From Dokdonella sp. (GTDB lineage: Bacteria; Pseudomonadota; Gammaproteobacteria; Xanthomonadales; Rhodanobacteraceae): a DNA stretch of 64,000 nucleotides. Location of the stretch: positions 186,001-250,000 of the forward strand of contig NZ_JAHCAS010000002.1 in assembly GCF_019634775.1 (NCBI RefSeq), in the 5' to 3' direction. A program made the position numbers and the translations under genes. How positions within the stretch are numbered: the stretch's first letter is position 1; every line of letters starts with the position of its first letter. The notes under the pieces are model-generated. The model ran no database searches. It was not told the DNA's origin and saw only the letters and a program-made list of their open reading frames with translations. Shown here one piece after another: positions 1 through 7,411 of the stretch.

Positions 1-934
1 CGCTGCCCTTGGTCGCCTTCGACGAGTTGATGTCGATCGCGGTCAGCGCCTCGGTCTGGTCGATGACGATCGAGCCGCCGGAGGGAAGGCGCACGGTGCG
101 CTCGAAGGCGTTCTCGATCTGCGTCTCGATCTGGTAGCGCGAGAACAGCGGCACCGTGTCCTTGTACAGCTTGAGCTTGCGCAGGTTGTTCGGCATGACC
201 TGCTGCATGAACTCGCGCGCGTCGTTGTAGAGCTCTTCCTGGTCGATCAGGATCTCTCCGATGTCATTGCGCAGGTAATCGCGCAGGGCACGGATGATGA
301 GCTTGGATTCCTGATAGATCAGGAACGGCGCCGGTCGCGAGGTGGCGGCTTCGGCGATCGCCTTCCACAGTTGCAGCAGATAGTCGAGGTCCCACTGCAG
401 CTCTTCGGCGTCGCGGCCCATGCCGGCGGTACGGATGATGAGCCCCATGTCGTCGGGGATCTTCAGCTCGTCCATCGCGTCCTTGAGACTCTGCCGGTCC
501 TCGCCCTCGATGCGGCGCGAGACGCCGCCGGCACGAGGGTTGTTCGGCATCAGCACGAGGTAGCGGCCGGCCAGGCTGATGAAGGTGGTCAGCGCGGCAC
601 CCTTGTTGCCGCGTTCCTCCTTGTCGACCTGGACGACGACGGCCTGGCCCTCTTTGACCAGATCACGGATGCCGGCCTTGTTGGCGTCGACGCCTGGAGT
701 GAAGTACTGCCTGGAGATTTCCTTGAGCGGCAGGAAGCCGTGGCGTTCGCCACCGTACTCGACGAAGCAGGCCTCCAGCGACGGCTCGACGCGGGTGATG
801 CGGCCGGCATAGATGTTCGACTTCTTCTGCTCGCGGGAGGGGATCTCGATGTCGAGGTCGAACAGGGTCTGGCCATCGACGATGGCCACGCGCAACTCCT
901 CACGCTGAGTTGCGTTGATCAACATGCGCTTCAT
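1..934 (-). CDS. rne: Ribonuclease E, N-terminal part (cut by window edge)
   Basis: Endoribonuclease of RNA decay and rRNA/tRNA processing and scaffold of the degradosome, at the inner membrane. About 311 residues are visible. They start [10 protein letters not shown], the usual RNase E start, followed by the S1 domain (about 35-125, with the LFDLDIE and [16 protein letters not shown] stretches), the 5'-sensor region, and the DNase I-like catalytic start with [10 protein letters not shown], which carries the first metal-binding Asp (E. coli D303 equivalent). The window ends before the second Asp, the Zn-link and the C-terminal scaffold. The opening residues favour RNase E over RNase G. It is divergent from rluC, as in E. 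coli, with a 393-bp gap that holds a promoter and a long leader. Confidence 0.95.
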   Translation of the reverse strand, partial: MKRMLINATQREELRVAIVDGQTLFDLDIEIPSREQKKSNIYAGRITRVEPSLEACFVEYGGERHGFLPLKEISRQYFTPGVDANKAGIRDLVKEGQAVVVQVDKEERGNKGAALTTFISLAGRYLVLMPNNPRAGGVSRRIEGEDRQSLKDAMDELKIPDDMGLIIRTAGMGRDAEELQWDLDYLLQLWKAIAEAATSRPAPFLIYQESKLIIRALRDYLRNDIGEILIDQEELYNDAREFMQQVMPNNLRKLKLYKDTVPLFSRYQIETQIENAFERTVRLPSGGSIVIDQTEALTAIDINSSKATKGS

Positions 935-1300
935 TGTGGTTTTCCATTGGAGGCGCTCCAACCGCTGCCGCGCGTGGCCGCGCCCCGGGAAGGGTCGCGT
1001 CGCGCGATCCGTTGGACCGGATTGACGGCCGCGGGAGCGCCTGTAGTCATTGTCAGCCGACGCTTTCCGGGCGCCGGCGCTCATGTGGTGCGTACGTCTC
1101 GAGTGACCCTTCGCCACCGCAAAGGCGGCAAGCAATCTCCCAATCGAACCGCTACGATGTCCGCGTCGGGACCTGCACGACGCCCTCACAGGGGAACCGG
1201 CGGCAGGGGCCCGGACGGGCGCAGGGGCCGAATGCGCCATGGATGCCGGAAGAAGTCCCGCGATGGGCGGGCTTCCGCAGGCGGCGCGAAACGCCCGCGG
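935..1300 (-). other. Long untranslated leader of rne
   Basis: There is no convincing gene in this stretch. An open frame on the plus strand runs in from 371 but is antisense to rne and lacks family similarity until the rluC start. In E. coli the rne mRNA has a roughly 360-nt leader through which RNase E autoregulates its own message; the distance here is nearly the same. I did not fold the RNA, so hairpins equivalent to E. coli hp2/hp3 are not shown. Any rluC promoter must also lie here. Confidence 0.45.
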
Positions 1301-1328
1301 AGTGTAGCAGCCGGGGACTTTTTTTCAA
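1301..1328 (-). promoter_or_regulatory. Candidate sigma70 promoter of rne
   Basis: On the minus strand TTGAAA (1328-1323) is followed after 16 bp by TACACT (1306-1301). This predicts a start near 1294 and a 5' leader of about 360 nt before the rne ATG at 934. The -35 box overlaps the ATG of rluC on the other strand. No experiment supports it; box quality and leader length are the evidence. Confidence 0.6.
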
Positions 1329-2305
1329 TGAAGACACAGACTTCGGCGAAATTCCGCGAGCCGGTCTCGGTCTCGGTCCAAGTCGTCACGGTCGAGCCGG
1401 GACGCGGTGGCCAGCGCATCGACAACTTTCTCAGCGGACGGCTCAAGGGCGTACCGCGCAGCCTGATCTACCGCATCCTGCGCACCGGCCAGGTGCGCGT
1501 GAACGGGCGCCGGGCCAAGCCCGAGACGCGTCTGGAAGATGGCGACGAGGTGCGCATCCCGCCGGTGCGGGTGGCCGAGCGCGAGTCCGGCGCCGCTCCG
1601 GCCGGGGACCAGCTTGCCCGCATCGAGCGTGCCATCGTCCATGAGGACCGCGACTTCCTCGTCCTCGACAAGCCGAGCGGCGTGGCCAGCCATGGTGGCA
1701 GCGGGGTCAATTTCGGTGCGATCGAGCTGCTGCGTGCTGCGCGTCCGCGCGACACGCTCGAACTCGTTCATCGCCTCGATCGCGACACCAGCGGGGTACT
1801 CGTGCTGGCCCGGCGCCGGCCCGCCCTGACCGGCCTGCAGGCGGCGATCCGCGAGGGTCGGGCGACCAAGCGCTACCTGGCCCTGGTGCGTGGCCACCTG
1901 GCCCGGGCCCGCCTGACCGTCGATGCGCCGCTGCGCAAGTCGATCCTGCAGGGGGGGGAGCGCATGGTCCGTGTCGACCCAGAGGGCAAGGACTCGGTGT
2001 CGCACTTCATCGAGCTCGAACGCCACCCCGGCGCGAGTTTCGTCGAGGTTGCCATCGACACCGGCCGCACGCACCAGATCCGAGTCCATGGTGCGCACAT
2101 CGGGCATCCGCTCGCCGGCGATGACAAGTACGGCGACAAGGCTTTCAACAAGCTGATGCGCGAAGCCGGCCTGAGACGCTTGTTCCTGCACGCGGCGCGT
2201 TTCGAGTTCAGCCTCGGTGAGCGCGATTACAGCTTCAGTGCGCCGTTGCCGGCCGACCTGCGTGGCGTGCTCGATGCGCTCCAGAAGAGAAAGCATCACG
2301 GCTGA
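1328..2305 (+). CDS. rluC: 23S rRNA pseudouridine synthase RluC
   Basis: Isomerises uridines 955, 2504 and 2580 (E. coli numbering) of 23S rRNA. The 325-residue protein has an N-terminal S4 RNA-binding domain (about 28-80, GQRIDNFLSGRL and VRVNGRRAKP) and an RluA-type catalytic domain with the signature HRLDRDTSGVLVLARR, nucleophile D151, and the later TGRTHQIRVHGAHIGHPLAGD block. The ATG at 1328 was chosen because similarity begins there; the same frame is open upstream to 371 but is antisense to rne. The last residues (KRKHHG) and the TGA are encoded by an inverted REP arm, so the C-terminus was probably remodelled by that repeat. Divergent from rne. Confidence 0.93.
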   Translation: MKTQTSAKFREPVSVSVQVVTVEPGRGGQRIDNFLSGRLKGVPRSLIYRILRTGQVRVNGRRAKPETRLEDGDEVRIPPVRVAERESGAAPAGDQLARIERAIVHEDRDFLVLDKPSGVASHGGSGVNFGAIELLRAARPRDTLELVHRLDRDTSGVLVLARRRPALTGLQAAIREGRATKRYLALVRGHLARARLTVDAPLRKSILQGGERMVRVDPEGKDSVSHFIELERHPGASFVEVAIDTGRTHQIRVHGAHIGHPLAGDDKYGDKAFNKLMREAGLRRLFLHAARFEFSLGERDYSFSAPLPADLRGVLDALQKRKHHG

Positions 2306-2602
2306 AGCCGTTTCCTACGAGGCTGCTTCTGTTGCATGGCCCGGCACGCCGTTTCCTGCGAGGCTGCACTTGTTGCATGGCCCGGCAAGCCGTTTCCTGT
2401 GAGGCTGCTCCTGTTGCATGGCCCGGCAAGCCGTTTCCTGTGAGGCTGCTCCTGTTGCATGGCCCGGCAAGCCGTTTCCTACGAGGCTGCTCCTGTTGCA
2501 TGGCCCGGCACGCCGTTTCCTACGAGGCTGCTTCTGTTGCATGGCCCGGCAAGACGTCTCCAGCGGAGTTGCTTGCGTAGGAAACGGCTTCAGCCGTGAT
2601 GC
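2293..2602. repeat. REP pair enclosing a 41-bp x 6 minisatellite
   Basis: Two identical 26-bp arms in inverted orientation (2293-2318 and 2577-2602; the second reads GTAGGAAACGGCTTCAGCCG then TGATGC) flank a tandem array. The phrase GTTGCATGGCCCGGCA recurs at 2331, 2372, 2413, 2454, 2495 and 2536, a period of exactly 41 bp, with a few changes between copies (CACGCC/AAGCC, TACGAGG/TGTGAGG). Each unit contains GCCGTTTCCT, the reverse complement of the REP head, so the array is REP-derived. The left arm contains the rluC stop codon. There is no gene between 2306 and 2641; the pair may also act as a bidirectional transcription stop. Confidence 0.85.
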
Positions 2603-2641
2603 CTCTGGAAGGTCTGGCGTGCAACGCGGCAAGGAAACCGG

Positions 2642-4216
2642 TCAGTAGTTCCCGAACAGGAAATACCGCGCACCGATCTCGGCCGAGCGCAGCCATTCCG
2701 GCGGCAGGCCGGTTGCCAGCACGAGGCCGCTGACGGCATGCGCCAGCGTGTTGGCGAGCAGGGCGCGGTGCCGCTGCCAGTTCCAGGTCCACAGCAGCGC
2801 GCCGATGAAGGTGAACTGCATCAGCATCGCGTTCGGCGCGTGCAGCAGGGCAAAGGCGAATGCAGCGAGCACGATGGCCGCGCGCGTCGAGCCGGTCAGG
2901 CGGGCGATGCGTTCGGCGACGATCACGGTGACGAGGAACTGCTGCAGTGCGGCCCAGCCGAGGTAGCGCAGGATGCGTTGCGGTGGAGGCCATTCCCAGG
3001 TCTGCGCGGGATCACGCAGCACGACAACGATCGCGATCGCGACGGCGACGCTGGCGAAGGCAATCGCAGCACCGCGTAGCCAGGTTCGTGTGGCTGGCTG
3101 GCGCGGCGCATCGCCCTTGAGCAGGCTCGCGGCGAAGGTCACGCAGAGACCGAGCGCGACCAGGGTCGGTGCACCGAGATCGTCGCCGATCGCACCGATG
3201 GCGAGCAGGGCCAGCGGCACGCCGAGCGTGCCTGCGAGTTCGGCGGCGGCCTGTCGACCTGGCGAGGGCCAGGGGCGCAGGCGTACCCAGGCGAGTGTGG
3301 CGGCGAGCACGGCCACCGCGATCCATGCGAGGACCGTGCTGCGATGCGTGGACTTCGCCGCAGCAGGAGGCATGGCGCGGGCGTCGGCGAGCACACGCAT
3401 GTACTGGCCTTGCGGAACGATGATCGCAGCCGGCGCGACTGTGCGGATCCGGTCCATCGCGAGCAGGGTTGGTTCAACACGTTCCTGCATGTCGAGTTCG
3501 ATCACTCGCCAGCGTGATGCCTGCTGGTGCTCGGACACGGCCAGCGCGAAGGCATCGATCGGCATGTCGAGGCGCAGTACGTCGAGCGCAGCCGGATCGA
3601 CTTTGCTCGCCGGCCGCAGGCGCACGTTCGCGAGACGCACGCTGGTTCCGGCCAACGGGTCGAGGCGCAGGCGCAGAAGTATCGTCCGCACGGGCGGGGT
3701 CGTGCTGTCGTCGTCGCATTGCCAGTTCAGCGTGGACAGGTCCAGGCGCAGCACTTGGACACCCCGCACGACGGGCATCGGCGCACTGATGCAGGACGGC
3801 CCGTCGCGCGTGTGCTGCGTACGCACCGCGAACTTGCCAGCAGCTTCGGCATCGACGTCGAGTTCTAGAACGGCGTAGCGGGCGAGATCGAGCGGTGCGT
3901 GCAGCACAAGGCCGACTTCGAAGCCGTCATCGTCCGCGCGCACATGCAGGCCGTCGCGCTCAACTGTGCTGGCCGCTGCGCCGATTGCGGCCCCGGTGAT
4001 GATGTCGTTGGCGGCATTGAGCGACCAGCGCATCGGCGTGTCGCCATGCAGCAGTGCAGCCAGGATGCGCGTGGCGGTGTCGATCTGGTGGGCACGCATC
4101 TGCGCGCGTGCAATGCGGTCCAGTGCGAAGGACCCGCCGATGATGGCGAGCAAGCCGAGCAGGCCGGCGGCCAGGGCCGGCACGTGCAGTGCGCGGAGTG
4201 TCGCGGGCGGATTCAA
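2642..4216 (-). CDS. CPBP-like membrane protein with large periplasmic N-terminal region
   Basis: A 524-residue protein. One membrane segment lies near the N-terminus (about 13-32); about 260 polar residues follow, read as a periplasmic domain; the C-terminal half has about eight hydrophobic segments. The end resembles the CPBP (CAAX protease/bacteriocin-processing, Abi) family: FALLHAPN fits motif 2 (F-x3-H) and ANTLAHAVSG fits motif 3. The family's EExxxR motif 1 is not seen: the equivalent place reads LQQFLVTVIVAER, so proteolytic activity is doubtful. The start is TTG at 4216, which overlaps the stop of the pterin dehydratase gene (TTGA), implying translational coupling. Function unknown. 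Confidence 0.6.
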   Translation of the reverse strand: MNPPATLRALHVPALAAGLLGLLAIIGGSFALDRIARAQMRAHQIDTATRILAALLHGDTPMRWSLNAANDIITGAAIGAAASTVERDGLHVRADDDGFEVGLVLHAPLDLARYAVLELDVDAEAAGKFAVRTQHTRDGPSCISAPMPVVRGVQVLRLDLSTLNWQCDDDSTTPPVRTILLRLRLDPLAGTSVRLANVRLRPASKVDPAALDVLRLDMPIDAFALAVSEHQQASRWRVIELDMQERVEPTLLAMDRIRTVAPAAIIVPQGQYMRVLADARAMPPAAAKSTHRSTVLAWIAVAVLAATLAWVRLRPWPSPGRQAAAELAGTLGVPLALLAIGAIGDDLGAPTLVALGLCVTFAASLLKGDAPRQPATRTWLRGAAIAFASVAVAIAIVVVLRDPAQTWEWPPPQRILRYLGWAALQQFLVTVIVAERIARLTGSTRAAIVLAAFAFALLHAPNAMLMQFTFIGALLWTWNWQRHRALLANTLAHAVSGLVLATGLPPEWLRSAEIGARYFLFGNY

Positions 4217-4551
4217 GTCAGCAGGCGTTCCACATGGGCCGCACAGATGAAGTCGTTGAGCGAAAGTCCGCCGACGTCATGCGTCGAATAGCGCAGCACG
4301 CAGCGCGCATAGCCGACCTCGAAATCGGGATGGTGGTCCTCGCGATGGGCGATCCACGCCACCGCGTTGACGAAGGCCATGGTGCGGTGGAAGTCATCGA
4401 AGGTGAATTGTTTCTCGATGTGCTGGCCGTCGTCGGCGACGTTCCAGCCTGGCAGCGCGCCGAGCAGGCGTTCGATGTCGGCGCGGTCGAGCGCGTGTTC
4501 ACGCCCGCTGCGCGGCACGCAGTGTGATTGGGCGAGCGTTTCGGGCGTCAT
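4213..4551 (-). CDS. phhB: 4a-hydroxytetrahydrobiopterin dehydratase (PCD/DCoH)
   Basis: Dehydrates 4a-hydroxytetrahydropterin, recycling the cofactor of phenylalanine hydroxylase; cytoplasmic. The 112-residue length is typical. The family motif is clear: HREDHHPDFEVGYARC, with the catalytic His pair, preceded by LPGWNV and the FTFDDFHRTMAFVNAVAWIA helix. The ATG at 4551 gives the expected length. It heads a two-gene unit with the CPBP-like gene through a TTGA overlap. No phenylalanine hydroxylase is in the window, so its partner must be elsewhere. Confidence 0.92.
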   Translation of the reverse strand: MTPETLAQSHCVPRSGREHALDRADIERLLGALPGWNVADDGQHIEKQFTFDDFHRTMAFVNAVAWIAHREDHHPDFEVGYARCVLRYSTHDVGGLSLNDFICAAHVERLLT

Positions 4552-4614
4552 ACGGGCCTCCGGCCAGGGCAGGGTGGGCTATTTGACGCGGATGTCACCC
4601 CGCACATCAAGGAC

Positions 4615-4620
4615 TAGAAT
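4615..4620 (+). promoter_or_regulatory. Candidate -10 box of nfuA
   Basis: TAGAAT lies 21 bp before the nfuA ATG in the context GGACTAGAATGCACGGG. The same TAGAAT followed by a G+C-rich start region precedes the aminotransferase gene and nhaA. No good -35 box at 16-18 bp; TTGACG at 4583-4588 is too far away. Confidence 0.4.
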
Positions 4621-4641
4621 GCACGGGATTTCCGAGGAAGC

Positions 4642-5232
4642 ATGGCCATGATCGACCTGAGCGACAACGCGCGCGCGCATTTCCTGCACCTGATCACGCA
4701 GCAGGACATGCCGGGTCTCGGCATCCGCCTGCGTGCGGTTGCGGCCGGCACGCCGAAGGGCGATTGCGAACTCGAGTTCTGCGAGCCGTCAGACCTGCGC
4801 GGCGACGAATGGGAAGTCGACTGCGGCGGTTTCCTGCTGTTCGTCGAGTCGGCCAGCGTGCCCTTCCTCGACGGTGCGTCGATCGACTACACGAAGGACG
4901 CCACCGGCGGCCAGCTCTCGATCAAGGCGCCGCGCCTGCGCGGCGTGCCGCCGGCTGACGACGCCAGCCTGTTCGAGCGCGTGCAGTACGTGATCGACGC
5001 CGAGGTCAATCCGCAACTGGCTTCACACGGCGGCCGCGTGAGTCTGCGCGGCATCGAGGCCGAGGGCATCGTCGTGTTGCAGTTTGGCGGCGGCTGCCAC
5101 GGCTGCGGCATGGTCGACGTGACCCTGCGCAACGGCATCGAACGCACCCTGCGTGAACGAGTCCCCGGCGTCACCGGCGTGCGCGACGTCACCGACCACA
5201 GCAGCGGGTCGAAGCCGTACTACGCGCGTTGA
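4642..5232 (+). CDS. nfuA: Fe-S biogenesis protein NfuA
   Basis: Carrier that delivers [4Fe-4S] clusters to apoproteins in the cytoplasm. The 196-residue protein has an N-terminal degenerate A-type (IscA-like) domain (about 1-100) lacking the usual Cys triad and a C-terminal NifU-like domain (about 110-190) with the cluster-binding CxxC at C152/C155 in GGGCHGCGM. Length and domain order match gammaproteobacterial NfuA. The ATG at 4642 or the one two codons later could be used (MAMID). Monocistronic, followed by a REP pair that separates it from the convergent cytochrome genes. Confidence 0.95.
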   Translation: MAMIDLSDNARAHFLHLITQQDMPGLGIRLRAVAAGTPKGDCELEFCEPSDLRGDEWEVDCGGFLLFVESASVPFLDGASIDYTKDATGGQLSIKAPRLRGVPPADDASLFERVQYVIDAEVNPQLASHGGRVSLRGIEAEGIVVLQFGGGCHGCGMVDVTLRNGIERTLRERVPGVTGVRDVTDHSSGSKPYYAR

Positions 5233-5262
5233 GTTGCCGCAGGAGCTCCCGTTGGAGCCGCT

Positions 5263-5334
5263 GTGGGAGCCCGTTCACGGGCGATGCTCTACGACACCGG
5301 GACGAAAGGGCATCGCCCCTGAAGGGACACCTGC
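5263..5334. repeat. REP pair, GGAGC...GGGCGATGC family
   Basis: An arm with GTGGGAGCCCGTTCACGGGC and a GATGC tail at 5263-5287 faces an inverted arm GCATCGCCCCTGAAGGGACA at 5310-5334. It lies between the convergent ends of nfuA and the cytochrome gene and may serve both as a transcription stop. Part of a degenerate further head (GCAGGAGC) lies at 5239. Confidence 0.7.
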
Positions 5335-5346
5335 AGCGACCTCGCG

Positions 5347-5718
5347 TTATTTCGCCTTGAGGTGCCTGCTGAGGTCGTCGATGCTGCTCGGCAGGGCCGA
5401 GTAGTAGGCGGCGAGGTCGGCAATGTCCTGGTCGGAAAGGGTGGCAGCGAAGCCGGCCATGATCGCGTTGTTGCGCGTGCCGTCGCGGTACCCATGCAAC
5501 GAATGGGCAAGGTAGTCGGCGTACTGGCCGGCGAGCTTGGGATACATCGGGTCGATCGAATTGCCGTCGGCGCCGTGGCAGGCCTGGCAGGCGACCGACT
5601 TCTGCTTGCCGGCTTCGACGTCGCCCTTCGCGGCGAATGCCGGCGCGGCGAAGGCGGTGACAGCGAGCACGAGCGTGGCGAGGCGTGGAGTCATCATCGG
5701 GATCATCGTTCGGCTCAC
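5347..5718 (-). CDS. Secreted monoheme cytochrome c (c4/c553-like)
   Basis: A small periplasmic electron carrier. 123 residues with a signal peptide (cut after about AAPAFA, residue 29) and one haem site CQACH at C44-C47-H48; the distal Met is probably in NAIMAGFAATLSDQDIADLAAYYS, a class I c-type C-terminal motif. The GTG start at 5718 overlaps the stop of the upstream cytochrome gene (GTGA); M5 or M8 are other possible starts. With its neighbour it forms a coupled pair of one-haem units resembling the two halves of dihaem cytochrome c4. Confidence 0.85.
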   Translation of the reverse strand: MSRTMIPMMTPRLATLVLAVTAFAAPAFAAKGDVEAGKQKSVACQACHGADGNSIDPMYPKLAGQYADYLAHSLHGYRDGTRNNAIMAGFAATLSDQDIADLAAYYSALPSSIDDLSRHLKAK

Positions 5719-6041
5719 TTCGCGGCGGTGTCGAGGCTGGAAAGGAAGGCCGCGATGTCGCGGATGTCCTGGTCGCTGAGGCTCTCGCCCTGCGCGCGCA
5801 TGGTCGGGTGGTGGCGTTCGCCGTTGCGGTAACCGGTCAGCGCGGCGACGACGTACTCATAGTTCTGCCCGGCGATGCGCGGCACGCTGTAGTTCGGGTA
5901 GGCGTTCCGCCAGCCGGTGACTCCGTGGCAGCCCGTGCAGGTATAGGCCTTGATGCGGCCTTCGGCAGGGTCTCCCTTGGCGTCCTCGGCGAGGGCTGGG
6001 GTGGACATCAGGGCAACGGCAAGCAGCAGCGCTCGGGTCAT
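5715..6041 (-). CDS. Secreted monoheme cytochrome c (c4/c553-like)
   Basis: 108 residues from the ATG at 6041, with a signal peptide ending at ALA (about residue 18) and a haem site CTGCH at C35-C38-H39. The C-terminal motif SLSDQDIRDIAAFLSSL matches that of the downstream cytochrome (TLSDQDIADLAAYYSAL), so the two arose by duplication. The upstream frame remains open to 6107, but only the internal Met gives a clean signal peptide. First gene of a two-gene unit with a GTGA overlap. Likely role: periplasmic electron transfer to a terminal oxidase or other acceptor (inference). Confidence 0.85.
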   Translation of the reverse strand: MTRALLLAVALMSTPALAEDAKGDPAEGRIKAYTCTGCHGVTGWRNAYPNYSVPRIAGQNYEYVVAALTGYRNGERHHPTMRAQGESLSDQDIRDIAAFLSSLDTAAK

Positions 6042-6221
6042 CTCGAAGCTTCCGGATCCGGCTGGGTCGGTGGGTAACGCGGCAAGCGCCGGAGTATAGC
6101 CGGTCACGCCAAGGGCGCGAAGCGCCTCGGCGCAACCAATGCGTGCTGCAGGGCATCACCTTCGCGGGAACGCCGGAGCACCCCGGGGGTGACTTTCGTC
6201 CCATGCGGTCTTTTGGTGTCA

Positions 6222-6239
6222 TAGTATAGTACAACACTA
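6222..6239 (+). promoter_or_regulatory. Imperfect palindrome before the RND adapter gene
   Basis: TAGTATAGT followed by ACAACACTA: 7 of 9 positions are symmetric, in a short A+T-rich island in G+C-rich surroundings, 21 bp before the adapter ATG. The left half contains a TATAGT that could be a -10 box. This would suit an operator for a TetR- or MarR-type repressor of efflux, but no regulator gene lies nearby. Confidence 0.35.
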
Positions 6240-6259
6240 CACGCCGCAGAGGATGAAGG

Positions 6260-7411
6260 ATGGACAAGCGTTCTGCAGCTGCGGGAAGGGGCGCCGGGGT
6301 CTTCGTGCTGGCCCTGGCCTGCTTGACACTGGTCGCCTGCAAGGGTGGCGACACCGGGAAGGACTCGGCGGCCAAGGCCGACAATGCGGTGCCGGTTGAG
6401 GCTGTCGCGCCCGCGCGGCGCACGATCGACGCGAGCTACACCGGCGTGGCCACGCTCGAGGCCGACAGCGAGGCCGAGGTCGCGGCGAAAATTCCGGGCG
6501 TGCTGGTCAAGCTGCTGGTCGAGGAGGGCGACAGCGTGGTTGCCGGCCAGGCGCTGGCGCAACTCGACGACGAAGGCCCGCGCCTCAACCTCGCCAGGGC
6601 CGAGGCGGTGCTGCGCAAGCTTGAGAACGACTATCGCCGTTCCAGCGAGATGTTCGCGCGCAAACTGCTCAGTGTCGAACAGAACGACAAGATTCGATTC
6701 GATCTCGAGACCCAGCGTGCGACCTACGAGTTGGCCCGCCTCGAACTTTCCCATACGACGATCAGGGCGCCGATCGGTGGCGTGGTCGCGCGGCGCATGG
6801 CCAAGGTCGGCAACTACATCCAGCTCAATCAGGCGCTGTTCCGTATCGACAACTTCGATCCCTTGCTGGCCGTGCTCAACGTGCCTGAGCGCGAACTGCA
6901 CAAGCTGCAAGTGGGGCAGGTGGTCGGCATGCGTGTCGATTCGATTGCCGACGCTCGTTTCGAGGGACGCATCCAGCGCATCAGCCCGGTGATCGACGCA
7001 AGCAATGGCACCTTCCGCGTGACCTGCGAGTTCCGCGATGCGGGCGGGCGCCTGAAGTCTGGCATGTTCGGCCGCCTCGACATCGCATGGGGTCGGCGTC
7101 AGGACGTACTGACGATCCCGCACGCGGCACTGATCGAGGAGGACGGAGAGACGGCCGTGTTCGCGGTCGTGCACGAGGAGGTGCCAGCGGCTGACGCGGC
7201 GAACAAGGGCAAGGCCGAAGCGGATTCCGCGCCGCCGAAGCCGTCCGAACCGGCCTGGGTCGCAAGGCGACGCCCGGTCAGGGTCGGCTATGCCGATGCC
7301 GCGCACGTCGAGATCCTCGAAGGTCTCGATGAGGGCGATCGCGTCATCACCATCGGTCGCGCCGCAGTGCGCGACGGCACGCACGTGCAGGTGCTGGAGG
7401 GCGTGCAGTGA
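6260..7411 (+). CDS. RND efflux periplasmic adapter (membrane fusion) lipoprotein
   Basis: Links an inner-membrane RND pump to an outer-membrane channel. 383 residues with a lipoprotein signal (LTLVAC, lipid Cys about 27), a split biotinyl/lipoyl domain (KIPGVLVKLLVEEGDSVVAGQALAQLD and HTTIRAPIGGVVARRMAKVGNYI), a coiled-coil hairpin between them (about 112-165), then beta-barrel and membrane-proximal domains (LKSGMFGRLDI, TIPHAAL). An Ala/Pro/Lys-rich insert (about 310-330) interrupts the last domain. ATG at 6260. The stop overlaps the GTG of the next gene (GTGA), so adapter and pump are translationally coupled. No TolC-type gene is in the cluster. Confidence 0.92.
   Translation: MDKRSAAAGRGAGVFVLALACLTLVACKGGDTGKDSAAKADNAVPVEAVAPARRTIDASYTGVATLEADSEAEVAAKIPGVLVKLLVEEGDSVVAGQALAQLDDEGPRLNLARAEAVLRKLENDYRRSSEMFARKLLSVEQNDKIRFDLETQRATYELARLELSHTTIRAPIGGVVARRMAKVGNYIQLNQALFRIDNFDPLLAVLNVPERELHKLQVGQVVGMRVDSIADARFEGRIQRISPVIDASNGTFRVTCEFRDAGGRLKSGMFGRLDIAWGRRQDVLTIPHAALIEEDGETAVFAVVHEEVPAADAANKGKAEADSAPPKPSEPAWVARRRPVRVGYADAAHVEILEGLDEGDRVITIGRAAVRDGTHVQVLEGVQ

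Noticed and set aside
371..1327. Open frame on the plus strand running into rluC
   Set aside because: It is antisense to rne, has no family similarity before the rluC ATG and is open only because of high G+C content.
2303..2602. CRISPR array
   Set aside because: The units are contiguous direct repeats with no unique spacers between them and no cas genes are in the window.
2332..2648. Frames across the 41-bp repeats encoding MARQAVS or CNRSSL repeats
   Set aside because: Frame-shifting repeat translations (41 is not a multiple of three) without start signals.
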